From the NCBI RefSeq assembly GCF_028640845.1, contig NC_080541.1, positions 33,061,435-33,125,434 on the forward strand: DNA of 64,000 bases. The letters run 5' to 3'. The stretch comes from Ahaetulla prasina. Its lineage: Eukaryota > Chordata > Lepidosauria > Squamata > Colubridae. Below are positions 43,539 through 55,248 of the stretch, one piece after another. Position 1 is the first letter of the stretch. Each line of letters starts with the position of its first letter. A program made the translations under genes and the position numbers. The notes beneath the pieces are model-generated. The model was not told where the DNA came from, did no database searches, and worked only from the letters and a program-made list of their open reading frames with translations.

Positions 43539-43644
43539 TAGAGGTCTCCAACCTTGGCCACTTTAAGACTTGTGGACTTCAACTCCCAGAATTCTGGGAG
43601 TTGAAGTCCACAAGTCTTAAAGTGGCCAAGGTTGGAGACCCCTG
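43539..43644. mobile_element. hAT MITE, CAGGGGTCTCCAACC family
   Basis: 106 bp hairpin, TAGAGGTCTCCAACCTTGG to its complement ending CCCCTG. Perfect 8-bp duplication ACATAATG (43531-43538 and 43645-43652). Loop nearly absent. Confidence 0.95.
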
Positions 43645-43652
43645 ACATAATG

Positions 43653-44766
43653 CATTGATACAACTGAAGAAAGGGGAAATGGGCAGGGCCAACTCTTTGC
43701 AAGTGCATTAAAATGGATTAAGTAACTTCTGGCATTAAATGGAATTATCATTTTTCAGCACTTCTAAAGGATTTATAGAATGCTTTTTTCCACCCCCAGC
43801 TCTCCTTGTTCACAGCCTAAAGCCCTTGAAGCATGATTAATGCTGGTCTGGTCTCTCCTTGGCAGATGACACAGATGTACAACATTGATTAATGTCTGTT
43901 TAAAATTGGGAGTCAGGAACGGAAATCTAACAATGAAGATTTGAGTCCATGCCTCATAGGCTTCGTGATGAAAGGAGGAGGAAAAAGACAGTTTGGACTT
44001 GCTTGACAGTAGCCAGCCAAACGTTTTTATTAAACCCATGCTCGGATGATGGACCATCTAATCCAAGAATGTATTGTTTATTCTGAAGCTTTCTTCAAAG
44101 ACCTCAACTGTGCTAGCAAACCATGTCTGAAGGATGCATTGCAACTATAGAGCTTAGTTAAAAACCATAGTTGCCCCTGATAGTGCAAGGATGAACGGCT
44201 GATTCTAGGGAGCCCATGGAGAAAGATTATTTATATGGGTTCCTCCTACTCCTACCAGGCAAATGTCACAATAACCTCATAATGATTTTTCTCACAGAAA
44301 CACATATTGCGCGGTTGATGACACTAATATGCTACTCAGAAAGTTGTGCAGGTTAAGCCTCATAAAACAACCGTTCCCCATAGTGGGATGGCAGCAGATA
44401 GAAATTTAGCTTCAGTCTACCAAGCTTCCTGGTTTTGATCTAAAGGTGCTTGCTGCATTATATTTCATGGCAGGGCATTTGTGGGGATGAGATATGTCAG
44501 TTACAGTAACAACCATTTGGTGATTTCTAGCTTCCAAAAAACTGAACAAGAGAAATATGATAGAAGTGTAAACAATTACGCCTAGATGGAGAAAGTGGAG
44601 AGAGAAACTGTGTTCAACATCTGTCAAGGTAGTGCTAGCCAGAATAATCAAACAACTCAATGGAGGAGTTTGAATTACTGCTATGGAATTTACCAACACA
44701 AGATATAATATCAGTGGCCAAAAGAAAAGAGAATTAAATTCACGGACAAAAAAAATGGCTCTACAA
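43653..44766. other. Unique sequence, no gene seen
   Basis: A 126-codon minus-strand frame (44792-44412) has no recognisable domain. Confidence 0.4.
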
Positions 44767-44767
44767 G

Positions 44768-45160
44768 GAGTCCTCCACTTACAACAGTTCATTTAGTGAC
44801 CATTCAAAGTTACAACGGCACTGAAAAAAGTGACTCATGACCATTGTTCATACTTATGACCGTTGCAGCCTCTCCATGGTCACATGATCCAAATTCAGAT
44901 TCTTAGCAACTGACTCGTATTTATGATGGTTGCAGTGTCCCAGGGTCATATGATCACCTTTTGTCACAAGCTGACAAACAAAGTCAATGGGGAAGCTAGA
45001 TTCACTTAACAACCATGTTACTAAGTTAACAACTGCAGTGATTCACTTAACAACTGTGGCAAGAAAGGTTGTAAAATGGGGCAAGAGTCACTTAACAAAT
45101 GTCTCATTTAGCAACAGAGATTTTGGGTTCAATTGTGATCATAAATCAAGGACTACCTAC
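44768..45160 (+). mobile_element. AGTCCTTGACTTACGAC-type inverted-repeat element, best copy
   Basis: From AGTCCTCCACTTACAACAG to ATAAATCAAGGACTACCT, the ends being imperfect inverted repeats. Repeated CACTTAACAAC motifs in the interior. About 390 bp, non-coding. Target duplication not clear because an L2 end abuts on the right. Confidence 0.7.
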
Positions 45161-45162
45161 AG

Positions 45163-45499
45163 CGGCCCCCAGAAGTAGGGCCTTTTCTGTGCCCCCCCCC
45201 CTCTATGGAATGAACTTCCCCCAGGACTTCGCCAACTTCCGGACCTTCGAACCTTCCGCCGCGAGCTGAAGACGTATTTGTTCATCCACACAAGGCTGGC
45301 ATAGTGTTTTAGTTTTTATTTTGGTTTTAATTCGAGTGGGTTTTATTCTTTTAATGATATTTTAATATGGGCCAAATTGAATCAGTTTTTTAGCTTGTAT
45401 TTTATTCTGTATTTATTTTGTTTGGTGTTTTTATCTGAGTCCTTCGGGAGAAGGGCGGTATAAAAATTTGATTAATAAATAAATAAAAAATAAATAAAT
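45163..45499 (+). mobile_element. L2 LINE 3' end
   Basis: ORF2 C-terminus (GGAATGAACTTCCCCCAGG, CGCGAGCTGAAGACG), 3' UTR with CTGAGTCCTTCGGGAGAAGG, then AATAAATAAATA tail. A C9 run near 45195 breaks the frame. Confidence 0.88.
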
Positions 45500-46904
45500 A
45501 ATACTCTTTCATACCTTTTGTTGGGAAGGAGACTAGAAGAACAAGTTTCATGTTAGCAGCTGGTTGGCCACAACGATAACAGAATAGATTATCCTTTGGT
45601 CCACCCCAATACAATTTAAGTGTTTTTAATAATCAGGCTTCCATGTTCTCAAACTCCAGTATGTTGCCAAATTTTAAACATGTTTAAAATTTTGATTTTG
45701 GCTCAAATCTACAAGCAATCATATGCTGCTTTCCTCAGAAATGAATTGTTCTCTTCTGTAGGACTGCCTGCATAATAGCTCACTCACTCAGTTCAAATAA
45801 ACACCAAAGCTTTCAAAATGAAAAATAAATTATTGTACAATTGCTAGCCAAAACTGTCATACTGCATTAGAGGGTTCATCAATGATGTTTAAATGAAAAC
45901 CAGTAAAATGTGAGTAGAGGTAGATGAGTTGAAATTGTTTTATTAAATAGATACAATCATCAAGGGATTTGGCCAGATCGTACAAGCAAATTATAACTGA
46001 AGCAACACTTGTTTAGAAAGAAAAAGTAGGGATTTATTATCCTATTAATTGATGTTTCTTTTGTAGAAGAGAAGCTGTCATGGTGTCCTGGGCAGAAAGT
46101 CAAAATTTCCATTTACCCATGATGTTTAAAAAACATGCTCTTAAAAAGTTGAAAGTACCACGTTTTTGACTGGACAGCATAAATAGATTTGAACTGTTGT
46201 CACGAGAAACCACGGACCATCTTGTAAATGATACACGTTCTACCAGCATAATGTTAATTACATAGTTCTTCCTTCCCAAGGCCCTCAAAAATTAGATGTT
46301 ATTTAAATAAATGCAACCAAAGGGCATAGCTTAAATTCTTAGAGCTCTGATGGGTTCAGTAGGATTTAGGTGAACATAGTTTCAAAGTGACTGAAGATGG
46401 ATAATCATAGTCCTGCCAATTTGGCCCACTAATTCAGAACTGGGTGATGCAATTTGTTTTTAGAGTTCCAAATCTGGGCTGTAAAAAATGGAGATTAGAA
46501 GTAGATAACAACAAACCCAGGATAGTCTTCTATATCTCTAGTGCCATCTTGTGACCATCTGGATATTTGCAAATGGGAACTGATTGAACTTGTGTGAAAG
46601 AGCACTTGTGGAAGCCCCATCAATGTCTTTTGACCCAGGAGATCGAAAATAGGCAAGGATGTGTTTGTGGGCACAATTCAACCCTAGATGTTTGGTGATA
46701 TGGAGAATTCAGGCACTTTTGACATCTACTAGGCCCCTTGCCTACCAGATTTTGTGTCTAGATTTTTATGACATTAAATAGAAGGTGTAATATGACAAAG
46801 ATGCAATTGATCCGTCTCTACATAACATTCAGCCATCAAGGATGGTTTAGAAGATACTAAAAGATACTATGACTGTTTTTCCAAACCAAGCTTGTAAAGA
46901 TATG
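45500..46904. other. Unique sequence, no gene seen
   Basis: Long repeat-poor stretch. No exon recognised. Confidence 0.45.
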
Positions 46905-46914
46905 CAAAACATTT

Positions 46915-47580
46915 TCAATTTAAAATATTTAACTCAGAAAGCTCAAACTGCCCAAGGAGCTGCTGATACAGTTCTATAGAATGATTGAGTCTGTCATCTG
47001 TACCTCTATAAGTGTCTGGTTTGGTTCTGCAACCCAACAAGACAGACACAGACTTCAGAGGATAATTAGAATTGCAGAAAAAACAATTGCTACCAACCTG
47101 CCTTCCATTGAGGACCTGTATACTGTACGAGTAAAAAAGAGGGCTGTGAAAATACTTACAGACCCCTCGCATCCTGGACAAAAACTATTTCAACTCCTAC
47201 CCTCAAAACGACGCCATAGAGCACTGCACAACAGAACAACTAGACACAAGATCAGTTTTTCCCCGAAGGCCATCACTCTGCTAAACAAATAATTCCCTCA
47301 ACACTGTCAAACTATTTACTCAATCTGCATTACTATTAATCTTCTCATTGTTCCTATCACCCATCTCTTTCCACTTACGACTGTATGATTATAACTTTGT
47401 TGCTTGTATCCTTATGATTTATATTGATGTTGATTGTTTCCTGATTGCTTCTTTGTACCCTATGACTATCGTTAAGTGTTGTACGTTAGAATTCTTGATG
47501 ATCTTTTCTTTTATGTACACTGAGAGCATATGCACCAAGACAAATTCCTTGTGTGTCCAATCACACTTGGCCAATAAAAA
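46915..47580 (+). mobile_element. Rex1/Babar-like LINE, ORF2 C-terminus and 3' UTR
   Basis: A 103-codon frame (46981-47292) ends ORF2: SVWFGSATQQDRHRLQRII, TNLPSIEDLYTVRVKK, SHPGQKLFQLLPSKRRHRAL, ISFSPKAITLLN, then stop and UTR. This fits the C-terminus of Rex1/Babar LINEs as I know it. Best preserved copy in the window; no upstream reverse transcriptase. Confidence 0.87.
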
Positions 47581-47635
47581 ATTCTATTCTATTCTATTCT
47601 ATTCTATTCTATTCTATTCTATTCTATTCTATTCT
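47581..47635 (+). repeat. (ATTCT)11 array at LINE tail
   Basis: Eleven perfect ATTCT units follow CCAATAAAAA at the LINE 3' end. Same relation as at 12078, 13441 and 16971 on the other strand. Confidence 0.97.
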
Positions 47636-47756
47636 AGAGTTCAATACATTCCACAGAACAATGGGCTTGAGTCTGAAATATACTGTATTCTTCCATGTCT
47701 GCTAGAAGCATTTTAGCTCAAAACTAACAAAAGGATAGGGCATTCATTCTCTATAT

Positions 47757-48129
47757 CAGGAGTGTCAAACTCAAGGCCCTCGGGCCAGATCCGGCCCACA
47801 GGGTGCTTAGATCCAGCCCAAAGGACAGCCCTGGAAACAGCAAAGAACTGGCCCGCGATGCATCTGCCAGCAAAAAGGGAGCTCAGGAGGGCTGCATGTG
47901 ATCCTCCTGCACTCCGTTTTCACTGGCAGAGGGCTGCAGGAGGCTGTTGCAGCTGAAAATAGAGCTTGGGAGCCCGTTTTCTCTGGCAGAGTGCTTAGGC
48001 CACCACAGGCACCCCTGACGCAAGTGACGTTGAACTGGCCATGCCCACCCTGGGCACACCCACCCCGGCTCCCCTGAAATCAAACACAACTCTGATGTGG
48101 CTTCAATGACATCGAGTTTGACATCCCTG
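47757..48129 (+). mobile_element. hAT element, CAGGGGTGTCAAACTC family
   Basis: 373 bp, CAGGAGTGTCAAACTCAAGG to GAGTTTGACATCCCTG. Perfect 8-bp duplication CTCTATAT (47749-47756 and 48130-48137). Lacks the polypurine tract of the 744-bp relative at 30344. Confidence 0.94.
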
Positions 48130-48234
48130 CTCTATATCTTTCTATGACATATGAATAGTTTTGTATATGCCTGGTAAAGAACTTAGTCCATTCACCTCAT
48201 GCAGAATTGAGCAGCCTAGTTAGCAATTGCTATG

Positions 48235-48285
48235 CCAAGTCATTTAGGTGAGATGGGCGGAGTAGAAATCTGATGAATAAATAAG
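48235..48285 (+). mobile_element. Short L2-type 3' end fragment
   Basis: AGATGGGCGGAGTAGAAATC then AATAAATAAG resembles the L2 or L2-tailed SINE terminus. Confidence 0.4.
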
Positions 48286-48814
48286 TACAAATTATCCAGA
48301 ATTGGCCTCAGCTACTGTAAAGGAAACAGGAAAATTGCAATAAAAAACTGCTGGTGAGCTAGAAAGGCATTTATTGGGCTGTGTATTTTTCTTACTGTAG
48401 TCCTTTCCAAAAACTCTCCAAAAGTGCCTTTTCAAATGTCAGTATGGAACAAAAAATAAAAATAAAAAATGGCAGAGGTTAGGAGATTAACATCAAGATC
48501 CCTTTGCCTGTTCATCCAAGATGTGCTCAAGACCAAATTCTGAAGGAGAGAACAACTGCAATTTAAAAGTAAGTTCTGTAGTTTTCTTCCAAAATTGTTG
48601 GAAGAAAATTGTTAAATCAGGGATATTTGATGCCTCCTGAAGAATAATTGCGCGCAGGAAGGTTGCTTACACATTGCACCCATCCCACAAAAACATTCGG
48701 AAATGTAATGGCATTTGTCAGAAAATTCAGCCTGCCCGGCATGTCGTTAGCTGCAAAGATACCCAAGCTGCTTGGCTACTGAGCACCCAGCTATGGTTTG
48801 TTTTGAATATAGTG
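48286..48814. other. Unique sequence, no gene seen
   Basis: No supported feature. Confidence 0.4.
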
Positions 48815-49255
48815 TATTTTTTATTTATTTGTTTATTTATTTATTGAGTATGTATTAGATAATATATATAAGTATAAGCATGAACTGAATACTTAAAATA
48901 AATACAATTAAAGGGAACATTAGGACAGGGACGGTAGGCACGCTGGTGCTTTTACGCACACCCCTTACAGACCTCTTAGGAATGGGGTGAGGTCAACAGT
49001 AGCCAGTCTTAGGTTAAAATTTTGGGGATTTGGGGATGAAACCAGAGGCAGGTAGTGCATTCTAGGCATTGACCACTCTGCTGCTGAAGTCATATTTTCT
49101 GCAATCGAGTTTGGTGCGGTTTACCTTAAGTTTGTATTTATTGTGTGCTTGTGTATTGTTGCGGTTGAAGCTGAAGTAGTCATTGACAGGTAGGACATTG
49201 TAGCAGATGATTTTATGAGCTATGCTTAGGTACTTTTAAATAGCAATTAGGTCCT

Positions 49256-49289
49256 GAACATTAGGACGGGACGGTAGGCACGCTGGTGC
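49256..49289 (-). repeat. Duplicated L3 segment, left of the L2 insert
   Basis: Repeats 48915-48949 (a GAACATTAGGAC...CGCTGGTGC stretch) with one single-base deletion. Confidence 0.95.
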
Positions 49290-49585
49290 GCTCCCACAGA
49301 GGGACTTCTCAGGTGCCGTCCGCCAAACAATGTCGGCTGGCGGCCCCAGGGAAGGGCCTTCTCTGTGGGGGCTCCACACTCTGGGAAGAGCTTCCCCGGG
49401 TTTCGCCAAATACCTGACCTTGGACATTTTAAATGAACTCAAGACTCACCTTTTATCCAGGACTGGCTTAAATCGGGATTTTAATCTTAAATGTATTAAT
49501 TTTAAACGGGGTTTTAGTATGGTAAATTTTAATCATTGGGCTAATTTAAATAAGTTTTTTAAATCATATTTTAAATCTGTATATT
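49290..49585 (+). mobile_element. L2 LINE 3' part inside an L3 LINE
   Basis: Encodes L2 ORF2 C-terminal blocks (frame 49330-49626 in part: GLHTLGRASPGFAKYLTLD is an out-of-frame shadow). DNA blocks GGGACTTCTCAGG, CCGTCCGCCAAACAATGTCG and GGAAGGGCCTTCTCTGTGGG match the L2 copy at 58500. It lacks the normal L2 3' terminus. Confidence 0.85.
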
Positions 49586-49638
49586 GTATTGTTGCGGTTG
49601 AAGCTGAAGTAGTCATTGACAGGTAGGACATTGTAGCA
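49586..49638 (-). repeat. Duplicated L3 segment, right of the L2 insert
   Basis: A 53-bp exact copy of 49153-49205, then an AAATAAATA tail. Confidence 0.97.
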
Positions 49639-49815
49639 AATAAATAAATAAATAAAATAAATAAATATTGAAGGCGGCGTAGTTCTAAATTTTCTAAGCC
49701 CAAAATTTCAAGTTTGGTAGCATAAGGAATTTTGTTGTGAGCGGAGGAGTGGAGGACTCTTCTTGTGAAATATTTCTGGACATGTTCAATTGTATTAATG
49801 TCTGATAATGCAGTG

Positions 49816-50511
49816 CGGTTTAACTTCTTTTAACTTATTCTTCCCAAAACAAGACAGAGAGGAAGATACAATACAAGTCATAATTTCATACAAGATATCT
49901 ACCTTGTTCATCCTACGTGTGACATCATTATAGCATCTATGCATTGAGCCACTGCCAGACATACCTAAACACTAAATGTAAGTTTTCTACAACGTTGTCA
50001 GAAATTAACTCTTCAAGGGTGAAATTTTCTTACGCATCATTGGATGGAGATGCCCCTTTCCATAAAAAAAAAGTTCCTAAAGTTCCCCCTCAGGCATTTC
50101 AGCAGCCAAGATGTTTTTTTGGCACTTAATTGTCAATGGATTGCATTTCACTGAAATGGATGGTTTTGTTAAAGACATATACATACATCTCTCTAGAATT
50201 GGTGCAAAAGGATTTTTTTCCCCTTAAAAACGCTATGTGCGAATTTCTTAACATTTCCTGGAAATGAATTAATTCATGGGGGAAAGCTTCCATTCTAGTA
50301 AACATATGGAATGACTTACTGTGTCATTAGAGCAGCCAGTTCCCTCTCTTCTTTACCGAGGACAGTGCTCTCTTTGAGGCTTTCAGAGAACAATTGAAAA
50401 TAGCCTCCAAGGGACTAGTTCTGTCTGAGGGTATCAGTGTCACGTTCAAATTCAGTCTGAAGATAAGAGCCTAGGGAGAACAAGAGCCTTTGCATTTCCC
50501 ATCCATAACTA
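49816..50511. other. Unique sequence, no gene seen
   Basis: No supported feature. Confidence 0.4.
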
Positions 50512-51092
50512 GCACTGTTGTTGTTCAATCACTAAGTTTTGTCTGACTCTTCGTGACCCCCTGGACCAGGGGTCCTCAAACTTTTTAAACAGGGGCCAAT
50601 TCATGGTCCCTCAGGCTGTTGGGGGCCGAGACCTGCTGGGTGGGCGTAGCTAGGTGGTCATGTGACTGGTTGGATGTGGCTAGGTGGTCATGTGACTGGG
50701 GGGGCATGGCTAATTTAGCAGTCCATTAAACAATACACATAAATTAAACCTTAATTTGTTATGCTCCTAGGGGTGGAAAGCAGGTTAAGGAAGGGATGTG
50801 GCTGCCTTGGGGAGGGGGTTTAGGGACTTCTGTTTGTGTGTGTGTGTGCCTCCCTCCCTCCCCCCCTCTCTCTGGAAGCCTGGGGCCTCTACACATCCTG
50901 TTTTTGGCCTTGGCCTCCAGAAGGCAGGTGGGGGCCGGCGGGTAGGTGGGGCAATGTGGCCAGGGCAGCCTTGTGGTCCCGCGCAGGCCAGATTAATGGC
51001 TTCAGTGGGCGATATCCGGCCCATGGGCCATACTTTGAGAACCCCTGCCCTGGACCATAGCACTCCAGATCACCCTGTCTTCCAGATAGCTA
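50512..51092 (-). mobile_element. Bov-B-like 3' end split by a hAT element
   Basis: TTGTTGTTCAATCACTAAG with GACTCTTCGTGACCCCCTGG on the left and CATAGCACTCCAGATCACCC on the right read together as the reverse complement of an RTE/Bov-B-type tail. Confidence 0.55.
50567..51047 (+). mobile_element. hAT element, CAGGGGTCCTCAAAC family
   Basis: 481 bp, CAGGGGTCCTCAAACTTTTT to ACTTTGAGAACCCCTG. Perfect 8-bp duplication CCCTGGAC (50559-50566 and 51048-51055). Interior GC-rich with GT and CT runs; no transposase. Confidence 0.94.
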
Positions 51093-51171
51093 GCATAGGG
51101 CTGGGCAATCCCACAGCTGTAGAATTATATGGGCCTTAAACCTCTTTTTTTGCAATTCTTTCTGCTATATG

Positions 51172-51610
51172 TCTATGAAGATTCTCAGTCATCCAGGTCA
51201 TGGTTGTCCCAAAGTTGCTTTTTCAAGAGGCAACTGGACTTTCTGGTATTTCTTTGAAGACATTTTGCTTCTCATCCAAGAAGCTTCTTCAGCTCTGACT
51301 GGATAGTGGAGAGTGAAAGGATTTGTATTCCTTGCAGACAGATGGTCATTTCCATCCTTTTTGAGGGCCCTTGAAGCACTTGGAAGTTTATCTGTGTCCT
51401 CAGGGTCACCTGAGTAGTGCTCCTGGTTTTCCTGTGGTCTGCAATTTTCTCTGGAAATCCATTCATACTCCCACACCATTTGAAGGATGTTCATCCCAAA
51501 TTGAACAGCTAAAAATTTGTATGGATTCTCAGTCATCCAGGTCATGGTTGTCCCAAAAGTGCATTTTCAGGAGGTAATGGGACTTTCTTGCTTTTTCTTT
51601 GGACAACATT
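51172..51610 (-). repeat. Direct repeats of the CATCCAGGTCATGGTTGTCCC module, possible Penelope-like element
   Basis: Two direct copies of the module (from about 51180 and 51527) bracket some 215 bp. A minus-strand frame of 115 codons (51545-51198) crosses the interior and includes EEASWMRSKMSSKKYQKVQL. Bracketing modules that are direct here and inverted at 62145 recall the pseudo-LTRs of Penelope-like elements. Family is uncertain. Confidence 0.45.
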
Positions 51611-51770
51611 AATCACTTTGTGTTGCAAGTTGTTGGCTTAATTGCAAGTTGTTGGCTTACTTTCTAAAGGTCCATTCGTGTTGTTGAATAAACGGATGGC
51701 AATCCCCATTCTATTTTGCACTGCACTGAGCTGGAATTCAGTTTTTGAAATTTCTACCTATTCAAACCCC

Positions 51771-51858
51771 ATCTCTCTCTCTCTCCCTCCCTCTCCCTCC
51801 CTCCCTCCCTCCCCCCCTCTATTTCTCCCTCTCTCCCTCCCTCCCTCCCTCCCCCCTC
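51771..51858 (+). repeat. Polypyrimidine (CTCC)n tract
   Basis: About 85 bases of C and T, mainly CTCCCTCC units with a short TATTT interruption. Confidence 0.9.
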
Positions 51859-53262
51859 TCTGTTCCCAGAAATTCTAGTGCTCAAAATAGCACAAACTCA
51901 GAGTCTTCTCTCCATCCACAATTCAGAATTAAAGAAATGATTAGACAATTAATATTGATGAATCCAAATAGTTATCTATGCAAGGTAATCCAAATCCCTT
52001 TGTAAAATACAAGCATTTTAGATAATTGAATTATATAATTGAATAAAACAATAGCACAATTTTCTGCCATCTTGAGACAGGTAATACAGCCCTACACACA
52101 CACACACACCCTCAAAAATATATTTTTAAAAAACAGCAAAGAACCTGCTTTCCCATACCACCCATAAAAGAATAAGTAAGGAAAATCCAGCTGTGGTCAT
52201 TTACACGATGTGTCCTTCTGCATTTAATACTACTGCCTCACAGTCATAGCTAAGCTACTAATTATGGCCTCCAATCAGCAAAAAAGTTCCCACCACCAAG
52301 CTAGTATCAGGGTAGCCAACTGGCCAGGAATATAGGTGCTATCTGCTAAGGTTTATTCTAAAATTATAGTAATCTTTTCCAAAATCAGTCAGGAAATACA
52401 AATCAGATACCAAAAGAAGACATATTTTGTATTGTTTTGGATAACAGTTCTTTTGTGGGGAGCAATCCAAAATTGGAGAACCTAAGTGTAATCTAATACC
52501 CACCTATATTCATTGCACCACATGGGGCTTATTTCTAAATAAAAATTAGGGTTACATTGATATAAATGAGGATGAACTAAGCTAAAATTCAACAGGAGAA
52601 TTAAAAAAAAAACTTCTACTCCTAGGTTATATATTGCTATGCAAAGTGTACTGATTTCCCTTCATTAATTTCCCATTAAAGAACATCCTTATTTTCTTTT
52701 CACATTCCAATGGCCAGCTCCGCAATCCACACATCACTTGTCTAATTTCCAGATTTTGAAATATTTCCACTGACTTCAGTGAGGCAACTCCAGAGTAAGA
52801 GGTCGAGGAGTGCATCCCCTGGTGCTAAAGAAACACCTCAAGATGTGAAGTGGTGATATGGATTTTTAATAGAGTGAAGCCCAGCTAGGGTTGGCTGCTT
52901 TCCAGTGTTGCTATTAGCTGGCTCAGCACTATGTAGTCACCTGCAGATCCTGCTGGGTTTTCATTCTTTCGTAGGGTTCAGCTGTTTTAAAGAGCAATGC
53001 CCTCATTTTAGCACACTGCTGCTCACAAAATCCACTTTTCATTTCCAAAGTAAACAGCCAAGAATTAAGCCTACGTTGTCTCTTGGGAACTACTGGCACA
53101 TGCCCTAATTTGAAGGCTTTGAACCAGGAGTTCAAGGCTAGTTAATTAACTAACATTTGGATACAGGATCACCATTCCTAGTTTTTCTTTCCTTTTTTGT
53201 TGGATGCATCCCAGGTCCAATAGCTGTCCTGATCAAGAAAGATCTTGGGTTGTTTGGACAGA
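51859..53262. other. Unique sequence, no gene seen
   Basis: A short (CA)n near 52096-52109. Opposite-strand frames at 52905-53135 lack family motifs. Confidence 0.4.
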
Positions 53263-53269
53263 ACAGAAG

Positions 53270-53455
53270 GTGGAAGCACCCAACGTGAAAGCTAAGCAGG
53301 CCTGAGTTTGACTAGTACTTGGAAGGGAGACTGTTAAGGGAAATTGGGGCTGTAAGCTAGCCTGACAGATTGAGAAGTCAAACCAAATCCAAAAAATGCT
53401 GGAAGGAGACAATGGCAAACTCCTCCTGTATTGCTGCCAATAAAACTGCACAGCT
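53270..53455 (+). mobile_element. 5S-rRNA-derived SINE, best copy
   Basis: AAAGCTAAGCAGGCCTGAG, CTAGTACTTGGAAGGGAGAC and GGGGCTGTAAGCT match the 5S rRNA boxes and 3' end in order. A tail follows with GGAGACAATGGCAAACTCC. The internal promoter is diverged. Confidence 0.75.
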
Positions 53456-54711
53456 GTGTTATTTATTTGTAAAGCTACCCATTAGTGAAGGCTCTGAGTG
53501 GCTAGCAATCAAAATCATTTCATAAACTAAAAACAACCCCCACCAAAATCATATGTAAAGCCACATCTAAACTCTGAGTGTTTACAAACTCCACATTTAA
53601 ACTATATGGACAGTATGAATAACAGAACTATTAAAAGGTATACAAAACCATCAACTTGCCAGTTTCAAACTTCTTCTCATAGCATGCCCTCCTCCTGTAC
53701 TTGATGGAACTACCACATCTTCAGCACTCTCTTGAAACCAGAAGTAAAACAACAGGCCAAATCTTCTTGGAGTAGAAGTTCCAAAGCATGGGGTCAATGA
53801 TACAAAGAATATCCCACATCTGTCATCTCATCAGCTGGCATTCTTCTATGGGTGGGACACGGAGGGACTTCATCCTGAATGAATGAACAGGTGAATCTGA
53901 AAGAAGGCAGTTCCTCTTCCTTCATCCACTTTAAGTAATATATAGACCCACTAGGCCTTCTCATCCACAATAGCAGGAGAATCTTTCTTACATTGTTTTG
54001 GCCCATCTGCTAAGTTCTAATAGGGTGTGCATGTTCTAGGTCTGACGTTCAAACAATGCCAGATCTGATGGGATCTAAGTGATGTGCTTTTTCTGTCTAT
54101 CCCTATCCCCTCTAACCCCTGGAGGTTCAAGTTGCTTCATCCCTATTGTTTTTATCTTGCACACCTCCCAGTCAATAAACCAGTCAGCCTTAGCATATGA
54201 ATACAGCCAGTCATTCTTTCAATTCTCATAATTAGTAATTTATATTAATCTGGCCATTAAGTTTGCCTTTACCAGTAGTGCTCAGGTTTTTGAATACAAT
54301 CCTCCTGGGAGATCATGACAATCACTGAATTAGAAAATTATTCGGGTGAGGGATAGAAAGGCTCTTTTTTTAACGAAGTTCCCTTAGTAGTCATGCTGTA
54401 GTGTATACTTTATCCTCCATTTGTAAACATTCATACTTGTTCAACTGTTTATCTTCCAAACTGTGTTTTCCAAAGATTAACTTGAGGGAAAGGCTTTTTT
54501 TTTCAAAACTGGGGGTGGGGTGGAGAAGGAGGGTTTAGGAGGAAGAGATTATCTTTGATGGAAAAAGCAGAATATATTTCTATGAATGTTTCTTTTAAAA
54601 AAGAAATTATAAGCATGTTTGTCCCACCAAAGTGTAAAGAAATAATCTCATCTTGTAATTTGAAGTATTGTGCATTGTCTCTCTCTAAACTGCATCCTTT
54701 TGGTACTGTCC
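53456..54711. other. Unique sequence, no gene seen
   Basis: No supported feature. Confidence 0.4.
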
Positions 54712-54721
54712 ATGGGATTGT

Positions 54722-55073
54722 CCATGCTGGAAAAGACTCCTGTGAGTCCCTTGGACTGCAAGGCGATCCAGCCGGTCAGTCCTAGAGGAGATCAACCCTG
54801 ACTGATCTTTAGAAGGCCAGATCCTGAAGATGAAACTCAAATACTTTGGCCACCTAATGAGAAGGAAAGACTCACTGGAGAAGAGCCGAATGCTGGGAAA
54901 GATTGAGGGCAAAAGAAGAAGGGGACGACAGAGAACGAGGTGGCTGGATGGAGGCACTGAAGCAGTAGGCATGAGCTTAAATGGATTCCAGAGGACAGGA
55001 AGGCCTAGAGGAACGTTGTCCAAGGGGTCGCGATGGATCGGAAGCGACTTCGCAACTAACAACAACCACCACA
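54722..55073 (+). mobile_element. Bov-B (RTE) LINE 3' end
   Basis: A 93-codon frame from 54830 begins MKLKYFGHLMRRKDSLEKS and continues GKIEGKRRRGRQRTRWLDG, the Bov-B C-terminus. Ends in ACAACAACCACCACAAC. Confidence 0.9.
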
Positions 55074-55248
55074 ACTTGCATCATTTTAGGACTTCCTTTA
55101 ATAAACCATGACTTGATTTTGGGAAAGTCATAAGAAGACCTTTGGTTCCCACAGTCATTATGACAAACTATGTATCTGCACAATAGTTCACAATGCTTAT
55201 TCATCTAGCAGATTGCCACCAGCATTCCAGTATCATCATCAGTTCCTG

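Larger units (their letters stand above)
48815..49815 (-). mobile_element. CR1/L3-type LINE with inserted L2/L3 mosaic
   Basis: Minus-strand L3 sequence occupies 48815-49225 and resumes at 49658-49812. Between them lies an L2 end (49290-49585) bordered by extra copies of this L3's own sequence. The L3 part has the family's TTTATTTATTTA end on the left. Confidence 0.85.

Noticed and set aside
44412..44792. 126-codon minus-strand frame with hydrophobic stretches
   Set aside because: Hydrophobic runs are expected from AT-rich chance frames; there is no family motif, and no splice or promoter context.
54555..54785. 76-codon frame starting MMEKAEYISMN
   Set aside because: It runs from unique sequence into the Bov-B end and has no conserved feature.
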